NCBI RefSeq assembly: GCF_001751365.1
Contig: NZ_LJGT01000037.1
Span: 654,556-718,555, forward strand
Direction: 5' to 3'
Origin: Streptomyces abyssalis
GTDB lineage: Bacteria > Actinomycetota > Actinomycetes > Streptomycetales > Streptomycetaceae
DNA: 64,000 bases
The notes under the pieces were generated by a model. It was not told the origin of the DNA and ran no database searches. It was given only the letters and a program-made list of their open reading frames with translations. Both the position numbers and the translations under genes were made by a program. Within the stretch, counting starts at the first letter, position 1; every line of letters starts with the position of its first letter. This document shows positions 51,788 to 61,393 of the stretch, in pieces.

Positions 51788-53224
51788 CTACCGGTCCGAC
51801 CGCTCCTCGTGCGTCGCGGCGGGTACCGGCGGCATGAACTCCCGTACCAGCGTGCGGTGCCACCAGTCGCCCGTCTCCCGGCGTTCCTCGCGTGTGGTGA
51901 AGCGGTAGCGGTACAGCAGCGCCCGTACGTGAGTGGGCGGACCGCCGGGAAAGGGGTTGCGCCGCAGGAGGCGCAGCGTGTCACGGTCGCCCTCCAGCAG
52001 CCGCGTCACGAACGGCTCGAACCAGCCGGCCGCGTAGGCGGGCGAGAGGGCGGCGAACCACATCTGCCAGTCCAGGCGCAGATGGTACGGAGCGAACTGG
52101 CGTGGCATGCGGCTCACATCGCCGGGCTTTCCCCGGAAGTCGTACTCCCGCCACACGGTCCGCTCGCCGGGCTCCTCCTCGTCCGTGCCCTCGACGACGA
52201 TCTCGTGCCGTACCCGGGTGACGCTGCCGAAAGCGCCGTAAGTGTTCACCAGGTGGAGGGAGTTGAAGGACGCGTTCATCTGCTGGCCCCGGCTGATCAT
52301 GTTGCGTACGGGCCAGAAGCTCAGGGCGATCACCAGGGCCGCCACCGCACAGACGAGCACCACATACCACAGCGGCGCCGCGGCCGGGGACGGCGTTGGC
52401 GTCCCCGCGACGAGTGAACTGTCCACGGCGGCAAGGGCGATGACGATCGTCAGCCAGTTCAGCCACGAGAAGTTGCCCGACAGCACCAGCCACAGCTGGG
52501 TGACGATGACGACCGCCGCCGCGAACGTGGCGACCGGCTGCGGCATCAGCAGCCCGAAGGGCACCACGAGTTGCGCCACATGGTTGGCAGCCACCTCGAC
52601 GCGGTGCAGAGGCTTCGGAAGACGGTGGAAGAACCGGCTGAGCGGACCCGGCATCGGCTGTGTCTCGTGGTGGTGGTCCAGGCACGTCAGCTCGCGCCAG
52701 CAGCGGTCACCCCGCCACTTGATCAGACCCGCCCCGAACTCCAGCCGGAAGGCCAGCCAGCGCAGCAGCCACAGCACGAGCACCGGAGGGTCCGTCTCGT
52801 CGTTGCCGAGGAAGACGGCGAGGAATCCCGCCTCCAGCAGCAGCGACTCCCAGCCGAAGCTGTACCAGATCTGCCCCACGTTGACGATCGAGAGATAGGC
52901 CAGCCACAGCAGCGCCCACATCAGCATCGACGCCCACAGCGGCACGGCGTCCGCGGCACCCGCCACGACCGCCGCCGACAGGGCGGCACCACCCCAGCTG
53001 ACACTGGCGAACAGCCAGTCGGAGTAGCGCCACTGGAAGAGACTCGGAAAGGCACGGAACGGCACGCGCCGCACGAACCGGGGGACCGGCGTCAGACCGC
53101 GCTCACCGATGAGCGCCCGGAACTGCAGCGCCGCAGAGACGAAGGCGACCAGATAGACGCCGGCCAGCGCCCGCTGCAGCACGAGCCGGGTCAGCCAGTA
53201 GTCGGATGCCGCGAACCAGTCCAT
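51788..53224 (-). CDS. Lipase maturation factor-like membrane protein
   Basis: The 478-residue product has 7-9 membrane segments and the LMF family marks: GLTPVPRF near the N-terminus, NVGQIWYSFGWESLLLEAGF, FRLEFGAGLIKWRGDRCWRE, LTCLDHHHETQPMPGPLS, and a C-terminal soluble domain (VNTYGAFGSVTRVRHEIVVE, PYHLRLDWQMWFAAL). In vertebrates LMF1 folds lipases; the bacterial role is unknown. It diverges from the CE7 esterase gene by 143 bp. Confidence 0.9.
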   Translation of the reverse strand: MDWFAASDYWLTRLVLQRALAGVYLVAFVSAALQFRALIGERGLTPVPRFVRRVPFRAFPSLFQWRYSDWLFASVSWGGAALSAAVVAGAADAVPLWASMLMWALLWLAYLSIVNVGQIWYSFGWESLLLEAGFLAVFLGNDETDPPVLVLWLLRWLAFRLEFGAGLIKWRGDRCWRELTCLDHHHETQPMPGPLSRFFHRLPKPLHRVEVAANHVAQLVVPFGLLMPQPVATFAAAVVIVTQLWLVLSGNFSWLNWLTIVIALAAVDSSLVAGTPTPSPAAAPLWYVVLVCAVAALVIALSFWPVRNMISRGQQMNASFNSLHLVNTYGAFGSVTRVRHEIVVEGTDEEEPGERTVWREYDFRGKPGDVSRMPRQFAPYHLRLDWQMWFAALSPAYAAGWFEPFVTRLLEGDRDTLRLLRRNPFPGGPPTHVRALLYRYRFTTREERRETGDWWHRTLVREFMPPVPAATHEERSDR

Positions 53225-53367
53225 GAGGCACGGATACCACCGTCACGTCCCGCCATGGGTGGCGGCGCGAGCGAACGGCGGCCCCCGGGCGCCCTCCGGC
53301 GGCCGTGCGATGCTGTGGCTCCCCGGCCTGGGCAGACGGAAGGCCGGAGCGTTCGCCGAGGAGAGAC

Positions 53368-54375
53368 ATGCCGCTGACCGACATGCCGCTGGAACAACTC
53401 CGCGCCTACCGGCCCGAGACCGAGGCGCCGGAGGACTTCGAGGACTTCTGGGCCACGACCCTCGGCACGGCCCGCGAAGCGGCACGCTCGGCTCCGCCCG
53501 CCGAATTCCCACGGGTGACGGACTCGCCGCTGCGCACGGTGGACGTCCACGACGTCCGCTTCCCCGGCTGGGACGGCCAGCCCGTCGCGGCCTGGCTGCT
53601 GCTGCCCCGCGGCGCGGACGAGCCGCTGCCCGCCGTCGTCAACTACATCGGCTACAGCGGCGGCAGAGGGCTGCACACCGAGCACCTGCTGTGGAGCGCC
53701 GCGGGCTACGCGCACCTCGTGGTCGACAGCCGCGGCCAGGGCCACACCACTCCCGACCCGGACCCGGTGCCGGGACCGCAGTACGTCGGGGGCTTCATGA
53801 CCCGCGGCATCAAAGGGCCCGAACACCACTACTACCGCCGCCTGATCACGGACGCGGTGCGCGCCGTGGACGCCGTGCGCACCCATCCCGCGGTCGATCC
53901 CGCACGCGTCACCGTCACCGGTCACAGCCAGGGCGGCGCCCTGGCGCTGGCCGTCGCCGCCCTGGCGGGGAGTGAGGTCGCGGCGGCCCTCGTCGACGTA
54001 CCGTTCCTGTGCCACATCAGGCGCGGCGCGGAGCTCGCCGCTGCCGGCCCGTACTCGGAGATCGCGCACTATCTCGGCGTGCACACGCGCGACGACCCGG
54101 AGAGCGTCTTCTCCACGCTGGACTACTTCGACGGCCTGCACTTCGCCCGGCGCGCCGCCGCGGTGCCCGCGCTGTTCAGCGTGGCGCTCATGGACCCGGT
54201 CTGCCCTCCGTCCACCGGCTTCGCCGCGTACAACCACTACGCCCACCCCGACAAGGACGTCGTCGTGTGGCAGTTCGGCGACCACGGAGGAGGTCGGGGC
54301 TCGCAGACGCCCAGGCAGCTGCGGTGGCTCACCGCCCGAGGACTCGGACCTGACGGCGCGGAGCCGGACGCCTGA
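53368..54375 (+). CDS. Acetylxylan esterase / cephalosporin-C deacetylase family (CE7)
   Basis: The 335-residue product (ATG 53368, GAGGAGAGA upstream) has the CE7 features: RGQG oxyanion region (VVDSRGQGHTT), nucleophile GHSQGGALALAVA, acid in MDPVCPPST and His in FGDHGGG. No signal peptide, so it acts in the cytoplasm on imported acetylated oligosaccharides or related esters. Confidence 0.9.
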   Translation: MPLTDMPLEQLRAYRPETEAPEDFEDFWATTLGTAREAARSAPPAEFPRVTDSPLRTVDVHDVRFPGWDGQPVAAWLLLPRGADEPLPAVVNYIGYSGGRGLHTEHLLWSAAGYAHLVVDSRGQGHTTPDPDPVPGPQYVGGFMTRGIKGPEHHYYRRLITDAVRAVDAVRTHPAVDPARVTVTGHSQGGALALAVAALAGSEVAAALVDVPFLCHIRRGAELAAAGPYSEIAHYLGVHTRDDPESVFSTLDYFDGLHFARRAAAVPALFSVALMDPVCPPSTGFAAYNHYAHPDKDVVVWQFGDHGGGRGSQTPRQLRWLTARGLGPDGAEPDA

Positions 54376-54423
54376 GACGGGCAGCCGCGCAGAGGGTCCG
54401 CGCGATGGGCGAGGCCCCGCGGT

Positions 54424-55914
54424 TCAACCTCCCGGCGCCGGCGTCTCCTCCGGCGGGTCGGTCAGCGCCCGCTTGAGCACCTTGCCCATGTCGTTGCGGG
54501 GCAGGTCCTCACGGAAGTGCACCGTGCGGGGCCGCTTGTGAGGGGCGAGCTGTCGCGCCACGAAATCCGCCAGCTCCTCCGGCAGCGGTGGCGCCGCGGG
54601 ATCGGAGGGCACGACCCAGGCGACGACGCGTTCGCCCAGATCCGGGTCGGGAGCGGCGGTGACGGCCGCCTCCGCGACACCCGGGTGGGACAGGAGCACG
54701 TTCTCGATCTCGCCGGCGCCGATCTTGTAGCCGCCGCTCTTGATGAGGTCGGTCGCCTTCCGCCCCACCAGCCGCAGGTGGCCGTCCGCGTCCTGGGTCG
54801 CGATGTCGCCCGTACGGAACCAGCCGCCGTCGAACGCGCCGGCCGTCGCGTCCGGACGGTTGAGGTACTCGGTGAAGAGATTCGGCCCCCGCACCTGCAC
54901 CTCCCCGATCGCCTCCGCGTCGGCGCCGTTGTCGGTGCTGATCCGGTTCCCCGCCTCGTCCACGAGGCGCAGGTCCACATCGCGCAGCGGCACCCCGACC
55001 GTGCCGGGGCGCGGGTCCCCGTCGGCGCGCACGCTGGTGTTCATCAGCGTCTCCGTCATTCCGTACCGCTCGATGACGTGACGGCCCGTCGCCGCATGAA
55101 TGCGCCGGTGGTCGGCCGGAAGGAGCGGCGCCGAGCCGGAGACCAGCAGCCGGGCGCCGGAGAGCGCACGGGCCGGTTCCGGTCCGGAGCCGAGCGCCTC
55201 GGCCAGGCGGTGGTACATCGTGGGCACCCCGAAGAGCATCGTCCCGCCGCCGGCGAGGGCGCTCGCCACGGCCTCCGGGGAGAACCTCACCAGGTGGTGC
55301 AGGGAGCCGCCGCGGCGAAGCGGCCCGAGAAGGCCCAGGACCAGGCCGTGCACGTGGAAGAGGGGCAGCGCGTGCACGACGACGTCGTCGGCAGTCCACT
55401 GCCAGGCGTCCTCCAGCGCGTCGAGGGTGCAGGCGACGGCGCGGCGGGAGAGGACGACGCCCTTGGGTGACCCTGTGGTTCCGGAGGTGTAGACGATCAG
55501 CGCCGCCGACTCGGCGTTGGGCTCGGGCGCGAGGGACCACGCGGTGGTCGTCTCGGCCTCACCGCTGACGACGACGTCGATACGGGGCGTCCCGCCGAGC
55601 ACCTCCGGCAGTTCGGCTTCCGGTTCCGCCAGCACGGCGGAGGGCGCGCTGTCGGCAACGACGTGCTCCAGCTCGCGCTCGCCGCTGCGCGGGTTGAGGG
55701 GCACCACGGGAACCCCGGCCTGAAGCGCGGCCACCACCGCCACGGCCGTCTCCAGGGCAGGGGTGGCCCAGACCGCGATCCGTCCCGAGTCGCCGATGAG
55801 AGCGGCCGTCTCACCTGCCGCTGCGGCCAGTCGCCGGTAGCTGAGGGTCCGCTCGCCGAAGCGCAGCGCCGTGCGGTCCGACTCGGTGTGCAGCGCGGGC
55901 AAGAGCAGTGACAC
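54424..55914 (-). CDS. matB: Malonyl-CoA synthetase (MatB-type acyl-CoA ligase)
   Basis: The 496-residue AMP-forming ligase has the P-loop YTSGTTGSPKGVVL, GAGEIENVLLSHP, YGMTETLMNTSVRADG and the C-terminal catalytic Lys in RNDMGKVLKRAL. KATDLIKSGGYKIGAGEIEN and the LPLFHVHGLVLG segment match the Streptomyces MatB branch, which makes malonyl- and methylmalonyl-CoA from the free acids and can feed polyketide synthesis. Length is normal. It stands alone; no matC-type dicarboxylate carrier is adjacent. Confidence 0.87.
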   Translation of the reverse strand: MSLLLPALHTESDRTALRFGERTLSYRRLAAAAGETAALIGDSGRIAVWATPALETAVAVVAALQAGVPVVPLNPRSGERELEHVVADSAPSAVLAEPEAELPEVLGGTPRIDVVVSGEAETTTAWSLAPEPNAESAALIVYTSGTTGSPKGVVLSRRAVACTLDALEDAWQWTADDVVVHALPLFHVHGLVLGLLGPLRRGGSLHHLVRFSPEAVASALAGGGTMLFGVPTMYHRLAEALGSGPEPARALSGARLLVSGSAPLLPADHRRIHAATGRHVIERYGMTETLMNTSVRADGDPRPGTVGVPLRDVDLRLVDEAGNRISTDNGADAEAIGEVQVRGPNLFTEYLNRPDATAGAFDGGWFRTGDIATQDADGHLRLVGRKATDLIKSGGYKIGAGEIENVLLSHPGVAEAAVTAAPDPDLGERVVAWVVPSDPAAPPLPEELADFVARQLAPHKRPRTVHFREDLPRNDMGKVLKRALTDPPEETPAPGG

Positions 55915-55956
55915 CCGGTTCTCCTCAGATGATCCCGACCGTGGACGGTCAGCATC

Positions 55957-56733
55957 TCATCCGCCTGCGACGCCGCCGCCCGCCTGGGGAAAGAGCGCCG
56001 TGAACGCACCGGCCGGGTCGGTCAGCCCCCGCGCGAACGGCTCGTCGAAGTGCCGTACGAGGAAGAGCAGAAAGGCGATCAGTGACGTGAACAGCCCGGC
56101 CAGCAGCAACTCCCTCGCCGAACGCTGGATCTGGAGCGCGAAGAGCATCCCGACCGAGACGACCGCTCCGGCGAACAGCCCGAACCAGACCACGCCCGGC
56201 AGGGTCGGTTCCGCGCTCGCCGCACGGCCGTTGCGTGCGGCGTCGGCCGCCGCGACCCGCTCCGCCAGCGCCGCGTACGTCTGCTCCTCGCGTGCCGTGC
56301 GCGGCTCCCACTCCAGTACGTCCTTACGCAGGTCCGCGAGCAACCGGTCGCCGCGGCCCGTGAGTTCACCGTGCTCCACCATGTACGGCCACTCGGTTGT
56401 GACCGCGTGGCGCACATAGGCGTCCACGTCCGACCTGATCTTCTCGCGCTGGGCGGGCGGTGCGATGCGGGCACGCTCGTGGATCTCGTGGAGGGCCTGC
56501 GCCTCGTCCTTGGCCACGGCGTCGGCCACGTTGCGGGCTTCCCACACGCCCGCGATGGCCAGTCCGAGCACGATCGCGTACACGACGCCGGTCATCATCG
56601 TCATGTACTCGATCACATCGGGGGTTTCGGACGGGTCGTCGTCGTCCGTGCGCCGTTGCCGCAGCACGACGGCCGCGGTGACTACGGCGCAGGCGGTGAG
56701 GGTGGCGAGAACCAGGACCAGCCATTCGGGCAC
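55957..56733 (-). CDS. DUF4239 family membrane protein
   Basis: The 258-residue product has membrane segments at about 4-22, 44-65, 185-205 and 212-232 and a long soluble helical loop between 2 and 3 (KDEAQALHEIHERARIAPPA, YVRHAVTTEWPYM), as in bestrophin-like DUF4239 proteins. Possible ion channel-like role, unproven. Ends with a Gly-rich tail. Confidence 0.85.
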   Translation of the reverse strand: MPEWLVLVLATLTACAVVTAAVVLRQRRTDDDDPSETPDVIEYMTMMTGVVYAIVLGLAIAGVWEARNVADAVAKDEAQALHEIHERARIAPPAQREKIRSDVDAYVRHAVTTEWPYMVEHGELTGRGDRLLADLRKDVLEWEPRTAREEQTYAALAERVAAADAARNGRAASAEPTLPGVVWFGLFAGAVVSVGMLFALQIQRSARELLLAGLFTSLIAFLLFLVRHFDEPFARGLTDPAGAFTALFPQAGGGVAGG

Positions 56734-56842
56734 GGTTGCACTCCCGTGGTGTCGGCGGGGCAGGCAGAACGGGACCGGGACGAGGAGACGGCGTACAGGC
56801 GCGTGTTGCGGGTGAGGTCTGCCGGGTGCGTGGCCGGACGGG

Positions 56843-57649
56843 TCAGCGGGCGAAGGGCGACGACGGTGGTGAGGGCGGGCCCGAACCGGGGCCCCCGCTC
56901 GGGGAGTTGCCGCCGCGCCCGCTGCGGGCGCGCAGCGCGGCGGCCGCGAGCACGGCGGGAGCCACCAGCAGCAGCAGGTACGTGGCGAGGGGGAGCCGGC
57001 CCGTGTGGTGCGGCCGGACGGGGTCGAGCCGGGCAGGCGTGGTCAGCCGGGAGCGGGTGGGACCGGGGGAGTGTGAAGGTGCGGCCTCAGCGGCCTCATG
57101 TGCCGGGCGGTGCCGGACTCGGTCCGGCGCGGCGTGCCGGGCCGGCGCCGCCGGCTGCTGCGCCGCCGCGGCCTCGGTGGGCCGGCTGCTGTGCGACGGC
57201 TCCGGAGAGCCGGTGCCCGCCGGCGGCGACGGCCGCGGGGGGACGGGGGACGGCGGGGGCGTGAACGTGGGCGTCGGGGCGGGAACGGGAGGCGGGGGTG
57301 CTTCCGGCCGGCAGGCGCACTCCCCGTGGCAGAGCTTCGCGACGAGTGCGAGCTGATGGTGACCGGCGACTAGGGAGAGGGAAGCGGTGTGGCATCTGCC
57401 GAGCCGTGCCTCCAGGGAGGCCCGTGCGCCGCCCGCTTCGAGCGGCAGGCCGAAGCCGTCGGATGCGGGGCCGGGAGGGAGGCCGGCGGCGCCGGCGGAG
57501 CTCGGCACGGGTACGGGTACGGGGCCGTCGCCGCCGGCTCCCGTCGCCGTCGGGGACCAGGCCGCTGCAGGTGCGGCGCAGATCAGAGCAAGTGCCGTAC
57601 CGGCCACGGCCGTTGATGCGGTGCGGTGCCATAGGTGGCGTCGTGTCAC
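56843..57649 (-). CDS. Secreted, Pro-rich, C-terminally anchored protein
   Basis: I start at GTG 57649: the product then begins with a signal peptide (RHLWHRTASTAVAGTALALI, cleaved near AAAAWS). A short Cys-containing region (LGRCHTASLSLVAGHHQLAL, HGECACR) is followed by about 110 Pro/Ala/Ser-rich residues and a C-terminal membrane segment (LPLATYLLLLVAPAVLAAAA) with a basic tail. It would be a surface-anchored wall-spanning protein, 268 residues. Function unknown; ribosome site is weak. Confidence 0.6.
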   Translation of the reverse strand: MTRRHLWHRTASTAVAGTALALICAAPAAAWSPTATGAGGDGPVPVPVPSSAGAAGLPPGPASDGFGLPLEAGGARASLEARLGRCHTASLSLVAGHHQLALVAKLCHGECACRPEAPPPPVPAPTPTFTPPPSPVPPRPSPPAGTGSPEPSHSSRPTEAAAAQQPAAPARHAAPDRVRHRPAHEAAEAAPSHSPGPTRSRLTTPARLDPVRPHHTGRLPLATYLLLLVAPAVLAAAALRARSGRGGNSPSGGPGSGPPSPPSSPFAR

Positions 57650-57965
57650 ACGACCGAGGATGTGGGGCGCCGCGGGCGCACGACACGGCATCCGTCCGGT
57701 AATCGCCCGAAGTGCTGAATGGCGCGGGCATGTTGACCAGCTGCGCCGTGCCGTGCCGTGCCCTGTGTGCCGCCGGACCCCGGCCCTGCCCACACCGGCA
57801 CCGTACGGCCGGCCGCTGTGGTTCGGCCACGTCCGAAACACATGGGCGTCCGCTCCCTGGATTCCTACTGTGATCGCGGGGAGTGAACGAGCCACTGCAC
57901 AGAGGCTCGTCACCTCCTCATGTCAGGACCCGACACAGTTTTCTCAACGGAGGGGGAGTTCCATC
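57650..57965. promoter_or_regulatory. 316-bp divergent gap with 7-bp inverted repeat
   Basis: The gap separates two secreted-protein genes that diverge. ACGAGCC (57887-57893) and GGCTCGT (57904-57910) form a perfect inverted repeat with a 10-bp spacer about 55 bp before the rightward start. Nothing else recognised. Confidence 0.4.
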
Positions 57966-58388
57966 ATGCGCAGGATCTTCAAGGCTTCGGCGACGCCGCT
58001 GGCGGCGCTCGGTGCGGTGTGCGCGCTGGCGATGCCGGCTGCCGCTGCGCCCGGCGACGGGCCGGCCGCGATGGGCAGCAACGAGACCGTAAAGGTCTAC
58101 GACAGGTCCAACGGCTACAAGGACTACGCGGGCTACGTGCAGTTCAAGCACAAGGGCGACTGGTTCCACACCTACCGCCAGAAGAGCCCTGGCAACCGCA
58201 TCTACGTCCAGTACGACAAGGACGACGTCCTCGACAGGGTGAAGACCATTGATGGCGGTCTGATGCCGGGCGACCGCACGAGCCGCAACAAGAACCTTCC
58301 CGAGGGGACGGTCTACAACATCAGGGGCTGCGTGCAGGTGGATGGAGCGTCCGACTACTGCTCCGGGTGGAAGAAGTTCACCGCCTGA
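57966..58388 (+). CDS. Small secreted protein of unknown function
   Basis: The 140-residue product (ATG 57966; GGAGGGGG 7 bases upstream) has a Sec signal peptide (RRIFKASATPLAALGAVCAL, AMPAAAA). The mature part is about 112 residues with KVYDRSNGYKDYAGYVQFKH, an NRIYVQYDKDDVLDRVKTID-type segment and two Cys residues (RGCVQVDG, DYCSGW) likely disulfide-linked. Tyr/Gly/Lys-rich beta-type composition suggests a small extracellular beta protein, as seen in Streptomyces exoproteins and inhibitors. Confidence 0.82.
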   Translation: MRRIFKASATPLAALGAVCALAMPAAAAPGDGPAAMGSNETVKVYDRSNGYKDYAGYVQFKHKGDWFHTYRQKSPGNRIYVQYDKDDVLDRVKTIDGGLMPGDRTSRNKNLPEGTVYNIRGCVQVDGASDYCSGWKKFTA

Positions 58389-58405
58389 CTCCTATGTCAG
58401 GCGAG

Positions 58406-58436
58406 GGGCGCCGGGCCGGGGGGCCCGGCGCCCTTT
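58406..58436. terminator. Strong intrinsic terminator
   Basis: GGGCGCCGGGCC and GGCCCGGCGCCC pair perfectly over 12 bp around a GGGG loop and are followed by TTT. It lies 18 bp after the small secreted protein and 44 bp before the convergent ROK gene stop. Confidence 0.9.
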
Positions 58437-58479
58437 GGCCGGGCTGGAGAAGGCACGGCCGTCCACCGCAGTGTCGCTC

Positions 58480-59691
58480 TCAGTGTGCGACGGCGTACGG
58501 CAGCGGGTCGTTGAGCACCGCCCGTACGACCGAGTGCGCGGCCCCGAGTGACGGACCGTCGCCGCCAACGGCCGACACCGCCACCTCGGGCGCCGCGCCC
58601 TGCGTGGCCGTCCGCAGACGCAACTCCTGCTCCAGCGCGGGCAGCACCCACGGCGCCAGCCCCGCGAGTGCCCCGCCGAGCAGCACCGAGCGCGGATCGA
58701 GGAGGTTGACCGCGCCGGTGAGCGCGATGCCCAGCGCCCGGCCGGCACGCTTCAGTGCCCGCAGCGCGCCGTCGTCGCCGTTCTCGGCGCGGGTCCGCAG
58801 CCTCTCCAGCGCCGCGCTGCGCCCGCCCGTGCCGCGCACCGAGACCCCGGCGGCACGCAGCAGCGCGGCCTCGCCGGCGTACTGCTCCAGGCATCCCGAC
58901 CCGCCGCACGCGCAGCGGGGCCCGTAGGGCTGCACCGGCACATGGCCGAGCTCGCCCGCGAACCCCCTTGTGCCGCGCAGGAGTTCACCGTCCAGGACGA
59001 TTCCGGCCCCGATGCCGACCTCGGCGGAGACGTGGATGAAGTCCCGCCGGGGCGTGCCCTGGTCGCCGAGCCAGAGCTCCGCCAGGGCACCGAAGTTGGC
59101 CTCGTTCTCCACCGTCAGGGGCAGGGGCGGCAGACCCGCCGTTGCGAGATGCGCTGCGATGTCCTGGTCGACCCAGCCGAGGTTGGGGGCCCGTACGACC
59201 TTCGTCGAGGAACGTGCGACCAGCCCGGGAACGGCGACGGCCAGCCCCGCCGGGCGCAGCCCCGCCGCACCGGCCTCCGTGGTGACGCGGTCCAGGAGCG
59301 AACTCAGGCGCCGCAGCACGGAGTCGGGGCCCGCCTCACCGTTGGGTGTCTCGTCCACGGCGCGGGCGCGGACCCGTCCGCCGAGGTCGACGGCGCACAC
59401 GGTCAGATGGTCCACACCGATCTCCGCACCGACACCGCACGGGCCCAGACCGGTGAGCGCGAGCGCGTTGCCGGGCCGGCCGACCCCGCCGGACCGCCCC
59501 GGCCCCAGCTCGACGAGGAACCCCGCCCGCAGCAGCTCCTCGACGAGGGTGGACACGGACGCCCGGGTCAGTCCGATCCTCGCGGCGATGGAGGCACGTG
59601 AGACAGGACCGGCGTCGGCGACCGCGTACAGCACACGGGAGAGGTTGCGCTGACGCATCTCCTGCTGCGAGTTGGGCGGGACGAGTGCCAT
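58480..59691 (-). CDS. ROK-family transcriptional repressor, probably of xylose genes
   Basis: Start set at ATG 59691. The product (403 residues) has an N-terminal winged helix (SRASIAARIGLTRASVSTLV) and a ROK sugar-kinase-like domain with the zinc motif CACGGSGCLEQYAG. ROK repressors with a DNA-binding head control xylose or other sugar genes. Reading left, it lies just downstream of xylB (117 bp) and, with xylA diverging, it very probably binds the xylA-xylB interval. A GGAGGA box lies 15 bases upstream of the ATG, an untypically long spacing. Confidence 0.88.
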   Translation of the reverse strand: MALVPPNSQQEMRQRNLSRVLYAVADAGPVSRASIAARIGLTRASVSTLVEELLRAGFLVELGPGRSGGVGRPGNALALTGLGPCGVGAEIGVDHLTVCAVDLGGRVRARAVDETPNGEAGPDSVLRRLSSLLDRVTTEAGAAGLRPAGLAVAVPGLVARSSTKVVRAPNLGWVDQDIAAHLATAGLPPLPLTVENEANFGALAELWLGDQGTPRRDFIHVSAEVGIGAGIVLDGELLRGTRGFAGELGHVPVQPYGPRCACGGSGCLEQYAGEAALLRAAGVSVRGTGGRSAALERLRTRAENGDDGALRALKRAGRALGIALTGAVNLLDPRSVLLGGALAGLAPWVLPALEQELRLRTATQGAAPEVAVSAVGGDGPSLGAAHSVVRAVLNDPLPYAVAH

Positions 59692-59808
59692 GTACGTAAC
59701 GTCCGTTCCTCCGTGGCGGATTGGATGGATCATGTGCCGGGCAGGCCCGGCGCCGAGCGCGCTCGGGGACGCCCACCAGGCCCCGGGGAGGGTTCCGCCG
59801 GAGGGCCG

Positions 59809-61257
59809 TCAGCGCTGTCGCAGCAGGGTATCCGCACCCCCGAGGGTGTCGGCGACACGGGTCACGGTGGCCTCGTCCCGCGGGACCGCGTCGTATGCCG
59901 GGCCCTCTGCCGTGCCCCAGCGCCTGGCCACCGTGGCCGGATCCTCCTCAAGCAGCAGCCCCGCCGCCTGGGCCGCCGCCCCGAGCGCCACCAGTTCCTC
60001 GGCGCGCGGCACCTGCACGGGCCGGCCCGACAGCCGCCGCACCGTCTCCCGCCAGGCGGTGCCCTTGGCACCCCCGCCGATCAGCAGCAGCGGCGCGCTG
60101 TCGTCGGCGCCCCCGTCCGCTCCCGCGCCCTGCCCGTCCAGGACCTCGTCGAGTGCCCGCAGCAGGGCGAAGACCGCCCCGTCGTAGGCGGCCTGCAGCA
60201 CCTGCCCGGCGGTCGTGTCGTGACGCAGTCCGCTCAACAGCCCTGACGCGTACGGCAGGTTGGGCGTTCGCTCGCCGTCGAGGAACGGCAGCAGCACCGC
60301 TTCGCCGCCGCCCTCGACGGCCTCGCGGTGGAGTGAGAGCAGCGCGGCGACACGGTCGACGGCGAGCGTGCAGTTGAGGGTGCAGGCCAGCGGCAGCCAG
60401 TCGCCGCGCGCGTCGGCGAATCCCGCGACCGTGCCTGTCGGATCGGTGGGCCGGCGCGTGGAGACCGCGTACACGGTGCCCGAGGTGCCCAGGCTGAGCA
60501 CCGGCTGCCCGGGACGCAGCCCCAGCCCGAGGGCCGCCGCCATGTTGTCGCCGGTGCCTGCGGCGACCAGCGCTCCCGTGGGCAGCGGAAGGCCCGGCCG
60601 CACGGTGCCCGCCGCTTCGCCCGGAGTCAGCACGCGCGGCAGCAACTGCGGTGCGAGACCGATGAGTTCGAGCATCTCCTCGTCGTAGCCGCCGGTGGAA
60701 CTCGCCCACCATCCGGTGCCGGACGCGTCGCCCCGGTCGGTGGTGGCCTCGCCGGTGAGACGGCCCGTCAGATAGTCGTGCGGCAGCCGGACGGCCGCGG
60801 TCGCGGCTGCGGACTGCGGCTCGTTCTCGCACAGCCACGCCCACTTGGTGACCGTGAACGCGGCGGCGGGAACGCTGCCGAAGCGTTCGGCCCACACCGC
60901 AGGGCCGCCGAGCTGCCCGATCAGGCGGTCGCTCTGCGGTGCGGAGCGCACGTCGTTCCACAGCATCGCCGGACGCACCGGCCGTCCACCGCCGTCCAGC
61001 GTGACGAGCCCGTGCTGCTGGCCGCCGACGGAGACCGCCGAGGCCTGCTGCGCCGCGCGGCCGCACTGCGCGAGAGCGTCTTCCAGCGCCTGCCACCACT
61101 CCTCGGGATCGCTCTCGCGGCCCGGTCCCGGGGTCACGGTGTGCGGCGCCTGGCCGCGGGCGACCACCTGGCCGGTGGCGGCGTCCACGACGAGTGCCTT
61201 GGCGGACTGCGTGGAGCTGTCCACGCCGATGACGAACGGTCCCTCTGGTGCGGACAT
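59809..61257 (-). CDS. xylB: Xylulokinase
   Basis: Start at ATG 61257 after GAGGAG. The 482-residue FGGY-family kinase has the phosphate-1 motif FVIGVDSSTQSAKALV, the substrate-binding WNDVRSAPQSDRL, phosphate-2 LSLGTSGTVYAVS and LLLIGGGAKGTAWRETV (adenosine region), plus QQHGLVTLD typical of XylB. It phosphorylates D-xylulose from XylA. Normal length. Confidence 0.93.
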   Translation of the reverse strand: MSAPEGPFVIGVDSSTQSAKALVVDAATGQVVARGQAPHTVTPGPGRESDPEEWWQALEDALAQCGRAAQQASAVSVGGQQHGLVTLDGGGRPVRPAMLWNDVRSAPQSDRLIGQLGGPAVWAERFGSVPAAAFTVTKWAWLCENEPQSAAATAAVRLPHDYLTGRLTGEATTDRGDASGTGWWASSTGGYDEEMLELIGLAPQLLPRVLTPGEAAGTVRPGLPLPTGALVAAGTGDNMAAALGLGLRPGQPVLSLGTSGTVYAVSTRRPTDPTGTVAGFADARGDWLPLACTLNCTLAVDRVAALLSLHREAVEGGGEAVLLPFLDGERTPNLPYASGLLSGLRHDTTAGQVLQAAYDGAVFALLRALDEVLDGQGAGADGGADDSAPLLLIGGGAKGTAWRETVRRLSGRPVQVPRAEELVALGAAAQAAGLLLEEDPATVARRWGTAEGPAYDAVPRDEATVTRVADTLGGADTLLRQR

Positions 61258-61393
61258 GAAACTCCTCAGACTTCGTGCCCCGCCGTCCCGCGGTCTCTTC
61301 CCACGCTGCGGCCCTGGGCGCATACTAATTTGTCAACGGTCATGACTAATAGCCGTGTGCGCAACGAAGCGCCACGGAGAGAGGGGCGGCGCG
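61258..61393. promoter_or_regulatory. Divergent xylB-xylA regulatory region
   Basis: Two ACTAAT copies (61324-61329, 61345-61350) lie 21 bp apart, on one DNA face. Between and across them GTCA (61332-61335) / TGAC (61343-61346) is inverted. This A/T-rich patch in a GC-rich gap is a candidate ROK-repressor operator. Confidence 0.6.
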
